Assembly (NCBI GenBank): GCA_016235165.1
Contig: JACRLX010000043.1
Location: 91,511 to 155,510 of the forward strand
Source of the DNA: Rhodocyclales bacterium
GTDB taxonomy: Bacteria; Pseudomonadota; Gammaproteobacteria; Burkholderiales; Rhodocyclaceae
Direction of reading: 5' to 3'
DNA length: 64,000 bases
Of the stretch, positions 1 through 6,399 are shown piece after piece. Under the pieces are notes generated by a model, which did not search any database, had not been told where the DNA came from, and was given only the letters and a program-made list of their open reading frames with translations. The translations under genes were made by a program, and so were the position numbers. Every line of letters begins with the position of its first letter. Positions within the stretch are counted from its first letter, which is position 1.

Positions 1-187
1 GAGCCGAGATGCCATCGACCAGCGCATCGAGATCGTAGATGACCCGGTCTGATGGCTCGATCACGATCCTGCCCTGCGATACCGAGATGTTGACCCGCTG
101 CTCGACCCCGAACGCGGCCTCACGCAAGACCGCCGCCGGCAGCCGAACGGCGGGGCTGTTCCCCCATTTGCGGATGGTGGTTTCCAT
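1..187 (-). CDS. MazE/AbrB-type antitoxin, N-terminal part (runs off the window)
   Basis: The minus strand encodes METTIRKWGNSPAVRLPA and continues out of the window. The pattern K-W-G-N-S-x-A-V-R-L-P is the swapped-hairpin AbrB fold of MazE antitoxins, which bind their own promoter and neutralise a MazF-type RNase. The start is the ATG at 187-185, preceded by GGGAGG at good spacing and by a clear promoter. The C-terminal toxin-binding tail and any partner toxin lie beyond base 1. The family call is strong; the partner is unknown. Confidence 0.8.
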   Translation of the reverse strand, partial: METTIRKWGNSPAVRLPAAVLREAAFGVEQRVNISVSQGRIVIEPSDRVIYDLDALVDGISA

Positions 188-207
188 GACGCTGCCTCCC
201 GGATGAT

Positions 208-246
208 ATGTGTCTACATTGTAGATACATCCGATCCGGAATTCAA
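208..246 (-). promoter_or_regulatory. Promoter and palindromic operator of the mazE-like gene
   Basis: On the minus strand, TTGAAT (246-241) and TACAAT (223-218) are separated by 17 bases, a good sigma-70 promoter. An inverted repeat with 11-base arms (ATGTGTCTACA 208-218 and TGTAGATACAT 220-230, one mismatch) overlaps the -10. This is the arrangement expected for autorepression by a MazE-type antitoxin. Confidence 0.7.
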
Positions 247-491
247 GGCGCAAACGGTGAATGCCGTTCCGCGCCCACAAAGCTGTCATTCGTCGGCGCG
301 CCGGTCAGGAACTTGCGCGCAGCGGCAACATACCCATCAGCGCAGCGGCGCGCATGATCAGGACCTTGGCTGTCGCCGACCACCGCGCAAGCGCGCCCGG
401 CAGCGCATCGTCAAAGACATACCGGACCCGATCGAGGGCGGCACCCGCATCACCGCTCTTGGCGGCGGTGAATTACCAGTTCTGACTTTCT

Positions 492-519
492 GAAAGTCGG
501 CGCTGGCGGGACGGCGATC
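492..519 (+). repeat. Family A motif copy 1
   Basis: Near-consensus copy with both blocks (AAAGTCGGCGCTGG, then ACGGCGATC). A short perfect hairpin, GACTTTC-T-GAAAGTC, begins at 484 and uses its left end. The right end supplies the TGA stop of the ParE-like gene on the other strand. The roughly 280 bases to its left (231-491) hold no gene I can support; one plus-strand frame ends in NYQF, like the end of the beta-barrel-like proteins at 4385 and 6397, so it may be a remnant of that family. Confidence 0.8.
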
Positions 520-814
520 AGCCGCGCTGCAACCGTTCAGTGATCGAGGCGGGGCTCTGGCGGCAGTCAAGTACGCGCCAGACCTGAATTTCCTCCCCTT
601 CGATACGATAGTAAATCGCATAGGGGAAGCGTCTGGACAGCGTGCGATGGTAGCCGAACACTTTCTGGTGGATGCCTGCATACAACAGCAGGGAGTCGAT
701 ATCCGAGAACAGCGAGTCGAGAAAATAGTCGCCGAGACCCGTTTGCTGCCTTTCGTAGAACCGGCGCCCTGCTTCAAGGTCGCCGAGCGCCACGGTGAGC
801 AGGCGAATTTTCAA
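518..814 (-). CDS. RelE/ParE-family toxin
   Basis: A 98-residue protein with the RelE/ParE pattern: an N-terminal strand, a Y-x-x-x-G-LGDYFLD helix, then FGYHRTLSRRFPYAIYYRIE and a final strand with VWRVLDCRQSP. ParE toxins poison DNA gyrase and RelE toxins cleave mRNA; the sequence alone does not decide which. The start is a TTG at 814-812 that overlaps the antitoxin stop (TTGA), so the pair is translationally coupled. The stop codon lies in family A copy 1. Confidence 0.8.
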   Translation of the reverse strand: MKIRLLTVALGDLEAGRRFYERQQTGLGDYFLDSLFSDIDSLLLYAGIHQKVFGYHRTLSRRFPYAIYYRIEGEEIQVWRVLDCRQSPASITERLQRG

Positions 815-1032
815 GCCTGTCCGTGTCCGCGCAGTTGCTCTTTGGCGTCGACCCAGTCCACGAAACCAGCGGTGCCCGCCGCCAGATCGCCCTCGGCCGC
901 TTTCAAGGCCTGCTCATGCCACGCGGGCGATTCGAAGCCTCCATCCTGGCGGACGCAAAGCGAATCCCAAAGCGCTTCCATCAGTTTCAGCTTTTCTGAA
1001 ACTGGCATTTCTGCGATATCGATGGTGGTCAT
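811..1032 (-). CDS. Antitoxin, putative addiction-module component family
   Basis: 73 residues. The N-terminal IAEMPVSEKLKLMEALWDSL and the later SPAWHEQ and DWVDAKEQL match the short antitoxins that precede ParE-like toxins (TIGR02574 type). I chose the ATG at 1032 because AAAGGGA lies just upstream and the family begins here; an upstream in-frame ATG at 1074 would add 14 unlikely residues. It directly precedes and overlaps the toxin gene. It follows the HTH gene by 45 bases and might share its transcript. Confidence 0.8.
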   Translation of the reverse strand: MTTIDIAEMPVSEKLKLMEALWDSLCVRQDGGFESPAWHEQALKAAEGDLAAGTAGFVDWVDAKEQLRGHGQA

Positions 1033-1077
1033 GGGTTTGTCCCTTTCTGTGCAACCAAGCGTCAATGCTAGCAAACT

Positions 1078-1494
1078 TCAGCCGCCCCCTGCGAACGGCA
1101 CGATCCCGCTCGCCCGCGCCAAGGCCAGAATCACCTCGCGCGCCACCTTGCGCTGCGGCACAGGCAATTTGAGAAACAGCTCGAAGATTTCCCGCTCCTG
1201 ATAGCCGATGCCCTCGTCCCATAGCTTGCGGCGGGCGCGGACTACCTTGGGTACCGCGTCGCCATAGCGCAACACCGACGGCTCAACGCCCAGCCATTCG
1301 GCCAGGCAAAGCAACTTGTCATGCGTAGGAATGCTCTCGCCGCGTAGCCAGTAGCGCACAGCATGGAGTGTGATCGGCTTACCCCAGTAGCGCTGATTGA
1401 ATTCCCTTTCGATCACGGCCGGTCTGACTGGAATGCCAGCGTTTTCAAGCGCAGCCTGCAGTCGCTTGGCAAATTCTATTTTGGCTTGATTCAT
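1078..1494 (-). CDS. Small HTH transcriptional regulator, divergent to the speD operon
   Basis: 138 residues. The first 80 contain a helix-turn-helix of the phage-repressor type: REFNQRYWGKPITLHAVRYW followed by LRGESIPTHDKLLCLAEWLGV. The C-terminal 50 residues (EREIFELFLKLPVPQRKVAREVI) look like a helical dimerisation or effector part. The ATG at 1494 is 10 bases from the first of two TTACG-N7-CGTAA sites, so autoregulation and control of the divergent speD operon are the simplest reading. No ligand-binding domain is visible. The family call is sound; the target assignment is inferred from position. Confidence 0.75.
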   Translation of the reverse strand: MNQAKIEFAKRLQAALENAGIPVRPAVIEREFNQRYWGKPITLHAVRYWLRGESIPTHDKLLCLAEWLGVEPSVLRYGDAVPKVVRARRKLWDEGIGYQEREIFELFLKLPVPQRKVAREVILALARASGIVPFAGGG

Positions 1495-1503
1495 GGCGCC
1501 AAA

Positions 1504-1565
1504 TTACGCAAACAACGTAAATATCAATTAAACGGTAGTAATATTTACGTTGCGGACGTAAATAT
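1504..1565. promoter_or_regulatory. Two matched operators, TTACG-N7-CGTAA, between the HTH gene and speD
   Basis: Two palindromes of identical design: TTACG 1504-1508 / CGTAA 1516-1520, and TTACG 1545-1549 / CGTAA 1557-1561. Centres are 41 bases apart, close to four helical turns, so two dimers would sit on one face. The inner halves extend to AACGTAAATAT (1514-1524) and ATATTTACGTT (1541-1551), a perfect 11-base inverted repeat. The region is markedly AT-rich against its surroundings. It must also hold the two divergent promoters, whose -10 and -35 boxes I cannot assign with confidence. Confidence 0.7.
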
Positions 1566-1577
1566 CTATTCACTTTC

Positions 1578-1982
1578 ATGGCTTACTTCGGAGAACACCT
1601 GACCTACGACGGCTATGGGGGCGACTACGGCGCGCTCGACTGCCGCGCTACCGTGGTCCAGGCGCTAAATGACCTTGTTACAGCACTGGGCATGACGCTT
1701 CTGGGCGGACCTGATGTCTATCGGGCATCAGCCAACGACAAGAAGGATCCAGGGGGCTGGACTGGCATGGTCGTCCTGCAGGAAAGCCACATCAGCATTC
1801 ACACCTTTCCCGCGCGCGGCTTCATTTCCGCCGATGTCTATACCTGCAAGAACGGACTGGACGTCGATGCCATCAGACAATTCTTTCGTGCCCGCTTCAA
1901 GATTGCCGATGAAGAAATCAATTTCATCAAGCGGGGTACGCGGTACCCGCGCCAGAACATCCACCAACCGGGCGATGCCTGA
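1578..1982 (+). CDS. speD: Pyruvoyl-dependent S-adenosylmethionine decarboxylase family (SpeD-like)
   Basis: 134 residues, the usual size of the short bacterial SpeD. The self-cleavage site is at E-S-H, with Ser70 as the pyruvoyl precursor. ESHISIHTFPARGF and ADVYTC place His75 and Cys90 at +5 and +20 from the Ser, exactly the spacing of the catalytic His and Cys in characterised SpeD. The family decarboxylates AdoMet to supply aminopropyl groups, though some homologues are known to act on other amino acids. No spermidine synthase lies nearby; the next gene is an ATP-grasp ligase 24 bases downstream. I see no strong Shine-Dalgarno before the ATG at 1578. Confidence 0.88.
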   Translation: MAYFGEHLTYDGYGGDYGALDCRATVVQALNDLVTALGMTLLGGPDVYRASANDKKDPGGWTGMVVLQESHISIHTFPARGFISADVYTCKNGLDVDAIRQFFRARFKIADEEINFIKRGTRYPRQNIHQPGDA

Positions 1983-2006
1983 GTTGGCTACTCCACGAGC
2001 AAGTGA

Positions 2007-3305
2007 ATGAACATCCTTTTCATTTCGGGCGAATTGATCGCCGGCGATCTCGCACTTCAATTGCAGCGCGAGGGAAATGCTGTGCGCCTGTTCATCGATT
2101 GCCCCGACCAACGCGACTGCCTGAATGGATTCGTACCCAAGACAGCGAACTGGGAAGCGGAGCTTGATTGGGTGGGAAAAGAAGGACTGATCGTATTTGA
2201 CGATGTCGGCTACGGCGAGACACAAGATCGCCTGCGTCATGAAGGCTATCGAGTAGCGGGCGGCAGTGCGGGTGGTGACCGGCTGGAGCAGGACCGCGCC
2301 TACGCCCAACAGGTGTTCGCCGATTGCGGCATGCGTGTTGAACCGGTCTACACCTTTGCCGACGCTGGCGACGCACTGGCCTTCGTCAGCGAGCACGGGG
2401 GTGCCTGGGTCGTAAAGCAGAACAACCATCAGAGCCACCTCAACTACGTCGGCGAGATGGATGACGGCAGCGATGTACGCGGCGTACTGGCAAGCTACAA
2501 GCACCTTGGCATTTGCAACATCTCGGTGCAGCGACGTTTGCAGGGGATCGAAATCGGGGTTGGCCGTTATTTCAACGGCCAAGACTGGGTTGGACCGATC
2601 GAGCTGAACCAGGAGCACAAAGGCCTGCTCAACTGTGAACTCGGCCCTAAGACCGGGGAGATGGGAACGCTGATGTGGTATTCCGAGAGCAGCCGCCTAT
2701 TCGACGCGACGCTGGGACGACTCCGCGATCATCTGCGAGAGACGGACTTTCGTGGCGATATTGCTCTCAATTGTTTTGTTGATGACGAAACGATTTGCCC
2801 CATCGAAGCTACAGCCCGCTTCGGTTGCCCGAGCACACATTTGCAATCCACTTTGCATCACACACCATGGACTGAATTGCTCAGTGCGGTGGCTGACGGT
2901 CGACCCTGTGACCTGAAAGTACGCGAAGGCTACGCCATTGGCGTGACGCTTGCCGTGCCCCCCTTTCCCTATCCTGCCGACCAGACCACCGGTGTCTCAT
3001 CCGCTGGCCTGCCAATGCTGCTACGACGTCCGCTTACTTCCGACGAAGTCCGTCGCTTGCATCTGGAAGGCGTAGCGCTGTTGCAAGGCGAAGATGGCGA
3101 AGGCGACAAACGTACCGTACTGACCCACAGCCTGGGTTATGCGGTGTTTGTCACCGGTACGGGAGCAACCGTGGAAGCGGCTCAACAGGCTGCCTATGCG
3201 CTGGCCGGGAATGTCGTGATCCCGAAAGTGATGTATCGGACGGATATCGGCAATCGGTTTTTGCAGGGTGATGAAGTTCGCTTGCGCGACTATGGCTGGC
3301 TATAG
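2007..3305 (+). CDS. PurD-like ATP-grasp ligase of unknown substrate
   Basis: 432 residues with the overall PurD (glycinamide ribonucleotide synthetase) layout. There is a Rossmann-like N-terminal part, a linker GGSAGGDRLEQDRAYAQQVF, ATP-grasp A and B subdomains from about residue 105 (AWVVKQN; LQGIEIGVGRYF; GPKTGEMGT) and a C-terminal domain with TGTGATVEAAQQAAYALAG. The metal-binding segment reads PIEATARFGCPSTHLQ where PurD has E-F-N-A-R-F-G-D-P-E, so Asn, Asp and Glu are replaced. The N-terminal PurD signature G-G-R-E-H-A is missing. It is probably a carboxylate-amine ligase on another substrate. Lying between speD and an exporter, it may join an amine or aminopropyl product to an acid. 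The substrate is not deducible. Confidence 0.8.
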   Translation: MNILFISGELIAGDLALQLQREGNAVRLFIDCPDQRDCLNGFVPKTANWEAELDWVGKEGLIVFDDVGYGETQDRLRHEGYRVAGGSAGGDRLEQDRAYAQQVFADCGMRVEPVYTFADAGDALAFVSEHGGAWVVKQNNHQSHLNYVGEMDDGSDVRGVLASYKHLGICNISVQRRLQGIEIGVGRYFNGQDWVGPIELNQEHKGLLNCELGPKTGEMGTLMWYSESSRLFDATLGRLRDHLRETDFRGDIALNCFVDDETICPIEATARFGCPSTHLQSTLHHTPWTELLSAVADGRPCDLKVREGYAIGVTLAVPPFPYPADQTTGVSSAGLPMLLRRPLTSDEVRRLHLEGVALLQGEDGEGDKRTVLTHSLGYAVFVTGTGATVEAAQQAAYALAGNVVIPKVMYRTDIGNRFLQGDEVRLRDYGWL

Positions 3306-3315
3306 CCCGTCCGCC

Positions 3316-3438
3316 ATGATCCACCCACCCAACACAAAGCCCGGCGACGACCGCAACGCACCGTCTCGCCAGCGCCGACTTTCCATATTTGAAAAGATCT
3401 CGCATGGCCGCCACATCTACGCGAATGTGGCGGGATGA
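3316..3438 (+). CDS. Possible 40-residue small protein between the ligase and the exporter
   Basis: An ATG-initiated reading frame of 40 codons fills most of the gap between the ligase and the exporter genes. It carries family A copy 2 in frame (read as PSRQRRLS), followed by IFEKISHGRHIYANVAG. I recognise no family and there is no clear ribosome-binding site. It may be a real small protein interrupted by the motif, or chance. The remaining 55 bases to the next gene show nothing. Confidence 0.25.
   Translation: MIHPPNTKPGDDRNAPSRQRRLSIFEKISHGRHIYANVAG
3359..3384 (-). repeat. Family A motif copy 2
   Basis: Minus-strand copy, GAAAGTCGGCGCTGG then CGAG and ACGGTGC; only the last block deviates from consensus. 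Confidence 0.8.
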
Positions 3439-3494
3439 ACGCTTTGCGATAGTCCAGTAGAGCAAATCCCATTCAGACCTGGTTCATCCTCGCC

Positions 3495-4388
3495 GTGATC
3501 TCGCCGCTGCTGTGGGCGATGTGCAACCACATCGACAAGATCGTCCTCGAACGCTACTTCCGGGAGGGTGGAGTCGGCACGCTGATCATCGTTTCGGCGC
3601 TGGCCTCGGTGATCGCGACACCCATCCTGTACCTGATCGACCCGTCGGTGCTCGATGTCGGCCGGGGCAGCTTCGGCATCATCGTCATCACTGCCGTGCT
3701 CGATGTCATCCTGCTCTGGGCTTACCTCAACGCCATGCAGCGCGACGACTCATCGCGGGTGATCGTCTATTACCAGCTGGTGCCGATCTTCGGCATCCTC
3801 GCCGGCTGGGTCTTTCTCGGCGAAATCATCGCCGGGGACCAGTTGCTGGCCATGAGTATCGTCATCCTCGGCACCGGCATCGTCTCCTTCGAGAACATCG
3901 AGAGCCGCTTCCACTTCAAGGGCCGCACGGTGGGCTTCATGCTGCTGGCCTGCGCCTGCTGGGCGGCGGAGCTGGCGATCTTCAAGGTGGTGGCGCTGGC
4001 GGAAAACCCCTGGCGCTCGCTGTTCTGGAAGCACATCGTACTGATGGTATTGGGGGTGCTGATGTACCTGTTCATTCCCCGCTACCGCAACAGCTTTCAG
4101 GCGGCGATGCGAACCAATTCGGTCCCGCTGCTATCCGCCAACCTGCTCAATGAGGTGCTCTACATGCTGGGCACGGTGTCCTACGGCATAGCTGCGACGC
4201 TGGCGCCGGTGGCGCTGGTGCTGCTGACCGAAACCTTCCAGTCGATTTTCGTGTTTCTCATGGCGATCCTGCTCGCCCGCTTCGCGCCGCGCCTGGCGAC
4301 GGAATCGGTAGACCGAAGCCACATTGCCCTGAAAGGAGTCGCGATATGCATTACCGGATACGGCACCTGGCTGCTGCTGGCGCGATGA
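3495..4388 (+). CDS. EamA/DMT-superfamily transporter, probable exporter
   Basis: 297 residues, almost wholly hydrophobic, with about ten membrane segments in two repeats of five. Each repeat carries the EamA-type turn (YYQLVPIFGILAGWVFLGE in the first, LVLLTETFQSIFVFLMAILL in the second). Drug/metabolite transporters of this type usually export small molecules such as amino acids or amines. The first usable start is GTG at 3495; the frame runs upstream from there through I-Q-T-W-F-I-L-A without an ATG, so an original start codon may have become ATT at 3471. The 3' end overlaps the next gene by ATGA. It probably exports the SpeD/ligase product. Confidence 0.8.
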   Translation: MISPLLWAMCNHIDKIVLERYFREGGVGTLIIVSALASVIATPILYLIDPSVLDVGRGSFGIIVITAVLDVILLWAYLNAMQRDDSSRVIVYYQLVPIFGILAGWVFLGEIIAGDQLLAMSIVILGTGIVSFENIESRFHFKGRTVGFMLLACACWAAELAIFKVVALAENPWRSLFWKHIVLMVLGVLMYLFIPRYRNSFQAAMRTNSVPLLSANLLNEVLYMLGTVSYGIAATLAPVALVLLTETFQSIFVFLMAILLARFAPRLATESVDRSHIALKGVAICITGYGTWLLLAR

Positions 4389-4951
4389 AGGCGCGGCTCG
4401 CGACCGCGATGCTGGCGCTGGCGGTTCTCGCGGCGGAGGCGGCGCGAGCCGACGGCCCGAATCTCTGGATCGAGGCCTCGGTGCAACGCCCGCAGGCCGG
4501 CAAGCGCATCACCGAAACCCTGGCCTGGATCGATGGCCCGATCGCCGGCCCTGTCGGCTGGTTCGTGTTCGCCTACCAAGACTCGGACGGCTACCGCGAA
4601 ATCTATGGCGGGCCGACGATACGCCCCCTACCGTGGCTGGAACTCGGCCTCGGGATGGGCCGCGAGAACGAAGGCAACCGCCATCGGCGCAGCGCGCATT
4701 TCTCGATCGACGGCGAGATCGGCTCGTTTGCCGGCTACTTCGAGAACGGCGCCTCGGGACCGGCGCACAAGCTGTACCTCAACTACTGGGCGACGCATTC
4801 GCTCGGCATTGGTCTGATGGAAGATTTCTCCGGTCGCGGCCCGCGCGTGGTGCTGCGGCTTGGTGAAAAGGCCAATCTTTGGGGGGCGCTGCTGCGCGAC
4901 CGCGCCGATGGCGCGACCAGGGGCATCGCGGGACTGAACTGCCAGTTCTGA
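4385..4951 (+). CDS. Secreted protein with outer-membrane beta-barrel character, copy 1
   Basis: 188 residues. A signal peptide (MKARLATAMLALAVLAAEAARADG) is followed by alternating strands (WLELGLGMGRENEG, AHFSIDGEIGSFAGYFENG, AHKLYLNYW, PRVVLRLGEKANLWGALLRD) and a C-terminal LNCQF. The final aromatic residue is the usual BamA-recognition end of outer-membrane barrels. I recognise no named family. The ATG overlaps the exporter stop, so it belongs to the speD operon. It could be the outer-membrane exit or anchor of that system. An in-frame ATG at 4346 lies inside the exporter gene and is less likely. It is 94% identical to the copy at 6397. Confidence 0.65.
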   Translation: MKARLATAMLALAVLAAEAARADGPNLWIEASVQRPQAGKRITETLAWIDGPIAGPVGWFVFAYQDSDGYREIYGGPTIRPLPWLELGLGMGRENEGNRHRRSAHFSIDGEIGSFAGYFENGASGPAHKLYLNYWATHSLGIGLMEDFSGRGPRVVLRLGEKANLWGALLRDRADGATRGIAGLNCQF

Positions 4952-5047
4952 AGGCCAGGAGTCGGCGCTGGTGAAACCCCCACGCAGCTGGGCGATCGAG
5001 CAAAATGCGCTCTCCTCGCCGCTGCGGATGGCGGGACGGCGTGGACT
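4952..5047 (+). repeat. 3' flank shared by the two duplicated segments (copy 1)
   Basis: About 95 bases after the stop are repeated almost unchanged at 6964-7051. They begin with AAGGCCAGG and a family A block 1 (4960-4971) and end in ATGGCGGGACGGCG. That end looks like the missing second half of family A displaced by about 57 bases. From 5048 to 5101 I see nothing identifiable. Confidence 0.7.
4958..4971 (+). repeat. Family A motif copy 3 (block 1 only)
   Basis: AGTCGGCGCTGG is exact at 4960-4971. The expected ACGGCGA does not follow; a matching GGGACGGCG occurs about 60 bases later (5032-5041). Confidence 0.7.
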
Positions 5048-5101
5048 ATTGCCGAGCTTCCGACTAGACGGGACAGGACGCGGTTACCGCCAGATAGCCG
5101 G

Positions 5102-5296
5102 CTACCGCAGCCCTCCGATCGTCCTATATGCTTGCGCGACCTTACGCGCGATCTCCTGCTTGCTCTGCCGCAGCAATTCGATTTCGGATGGTAGCAAGGT
5201 CCGGGGCGCGGACACGGTACCGAGCTTCTGATTCAGTAAGCGCGTCGAAGGCGTGACCGAATCGCTCTTGGCACCAGTGTTCGAGTTCTGCGCCAT
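5102..5296 (-). CDS. Conserved-looking small protein of unknown function
   Basis: 64 residues, rich in Ser, Thr and Asn at the N-terminus and ending in an amphipathic helix with LLPSEIELLRQSKQEIARKV. The second ATG (5296) is preferred because TTGAGGA sits 7-8 bases upstream of it and too close to the ATG at 5302. Small proteins with this SEIELLRQSKQEIA pattern seem familiar from other betaproteobacteria, but I cannot name a function. It lies between the duplicated segment and a MazF-type TA pair. The gap to that pair (5303-5411) contains family A copy 4. Confidence 0.5.
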   Translation of the reverse strand: MAQNSNTGAKSDSVTPSTRLLNQKLGTVSAPRTLLPSEIELLRQSKQEIARKVAQAYRTIGGLR

Positions 5297-5375
5297 GGAC
5301 ATTCCTCAATTCGTTCAAACGTTCAAGGAAACCTCCGGGACCACCAACGATTTCAAGCCCAAGAGCCGCAGGAAC

Positions 5376-5399
5376 GAAACTCGGCGCTGATGGACGGCG
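5376..5399 (+). repeat. Family A motif copy 4 (diverged)
   Basis: GAAACTCGGCGCTGATGGACGGCG. Eleven bases later, GGCGATCA contains the TGA stop of the MazF-like gene, just as copy 1 supplies the ParE-like stop. Confidence 0.6.
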
Positions 5400-5411
5400 G
5401 GGAATTGGCGA

Positions 5412-5759
5412 TCAGTCCACGCCGATAATCCACTGCGCAAGGCGCTGGCGGACGCAAGCAAGGCGCTCGTCGGCAATGGCTCCGATGCTGCCCACCAGCA
5501 GCGAACCATCCAGCACCGCGAGGCGGGAGAGGCGCAACACGCTGGGCGCCTTCAGGCCACTGTTGGCGAAGTCGGGATCATGACGTCGCAGCACGTCGTC
5601 GAAACCGGCTTCCGCTTGCTCGACGCGCGAGGAAACCATGCAGACCAGCCAGTCATCGAAACGCGGCGACTGGCGCAGCATCAGCACCGGACGCAGCTTG
5701 GCGCCGGAAAGATCGGTATAGGGGAACGGGGTCAGGACGATTTGCCCCGGCTGTTTCAT
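5412..5759 (-). CDS. MazF/PemK-family toxin
   Basis: 115 residues. Opening GQIVLTPFPYTDLSGAKLRPVLML is the MazF/PemK core, in which the R-P-V-L strand carries the catalytic Arg. Later SVLRLSRLAVLDGSLLVGSIG corresponds to the conserved C-terminal strand and helix. These toxins are sequence-specific endoribonucleases. The start at 5759 overlaps the upstream antitoxin stop (ATGA), the usual coupling. Confidence 0.82.
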   Translation of the reverse strand: MKQPGQIVLTPFPYTDLSGAKLRPVLMLRQSPRFDDWLVCMVSSRVEQAEAGFDDVLRRHDPDFANSGLKAPSVLRLSRLAVLDGSLLVGSIGAIADERLACVRQRLAQWIIGVD

Positions 5760-5995
5760 TGCCAGCGTTCCCGCAAATCGCTGGCGGTGTACCCAACAGG
5801 GTCGTCCTCGATGCCACGCCAGGCCTGTCCCATCGCCATATGGGCGAATTCGCCGTCAACCCATTCGGCTTGCGCCTGCGGTGCTATTTCCGCAACGCCG
5901 CTGCGGAGGGAGAGAAATTCGACAAAGTCGAATACCTCGGCCTGCTTGTCTTGCGGCAGGGCCTGCAATCGTTCGATCAATTCGGCATACCCCAT
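5756..5995 (-). CDS. Antitoxin partner of the MazF-like toxin (DUF2281-like)
   Basis: 79 residues starting MGYAELIERLQALPQDKQAEVFDFVEFL, the helical opening of DUF2281-type antitoxins. The C-terminal half (EWVDGEFAHMAMGQAWRGIEDDPVGYTASDLRERW) resembles the toxin-binding tail of such antitoxins. The ATG at 5995 is preceded by GGAAGGAA. A longer in-frame start at 6124 would run through family A copy 5 and is rejected. The stop overlaps the toxin start. Confidence 0.75.
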   Translation of the reverse strand: MGYAELIERLQALPQDKQAEVFDFVEFLSLRSGVAEIAPQAQAEWVDGEFAHMAMGQAWRGIEDDPVGYTASDLRERWQ

Positions 5996-6060
5996 GTCAT
6001 TGTTCCTTCCCAAGGCGGATGCCGGCATTGTGCCACCGGGAATGCGCGGAATCAAAACGC

Positions 6061-6085
6061 AAAAGGTCGGCGCTGGAGGGACGGC
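6061..6085 (+). repeat. Family A motif copy 5
   Basis: AAAAGGTCGGCGCTGG-AGGG-ACGGCA. It sits upstream of the MazF-type antitoxin, in a stretch (6000-6232) where I can identify no gene. Confidence 0.75.
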
Positions 6086-6232
6086 ACTCTCGAGCGCTTC
6101 ATGTCTGCCATCTTGCCCTCTCACCTGCCTGTCGCGACGCGTGGTTTCAGGAAGACCTCGGTCCGGCCATCAACTGCGGCATTCGGCTGTGCTTCGGTCA
6201 GCGACGGCACGGGAACGCTGCGTCATTCCATG

Positions 6233-6399
6233 GAGTAAATCCCATTCAGACCTGGTTCATCCTCGCCGTGATCTCGCCCCTGCTTTGGGCGATGTGCAAC
6301 CCCATCGACTAAATCGTCCTCGAACACTACTTCCGGAAAGGTCTCCTACGGCATCGCGGCCATGCTGGCCCTGGTCGCGCTGGTGCTGCTGGCGCGATG
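6233..6399 (+). pseudogene. Remnant of the EamA exporter gene (duplicate copy)
   Basis: From 6233 the sequence repeats the start region of the exporter gene (3463 onward), including CAGACCTGGTTCATCCTCGC. It gains a stop (GACTAA where copy 1 has GACAAG) and jumps at 6340 across about 610 bases. It resumes with CTCCTACGGCATCGCGGC (copy 1 about 4177) and jumps again across about 150 bases between two CTGCTG repeats, to reach the shared GCGCGATGAAGG. It is clearly nonfunctional. The intact beta-barrel-like gene follows it directly. Confidence 0.85.
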
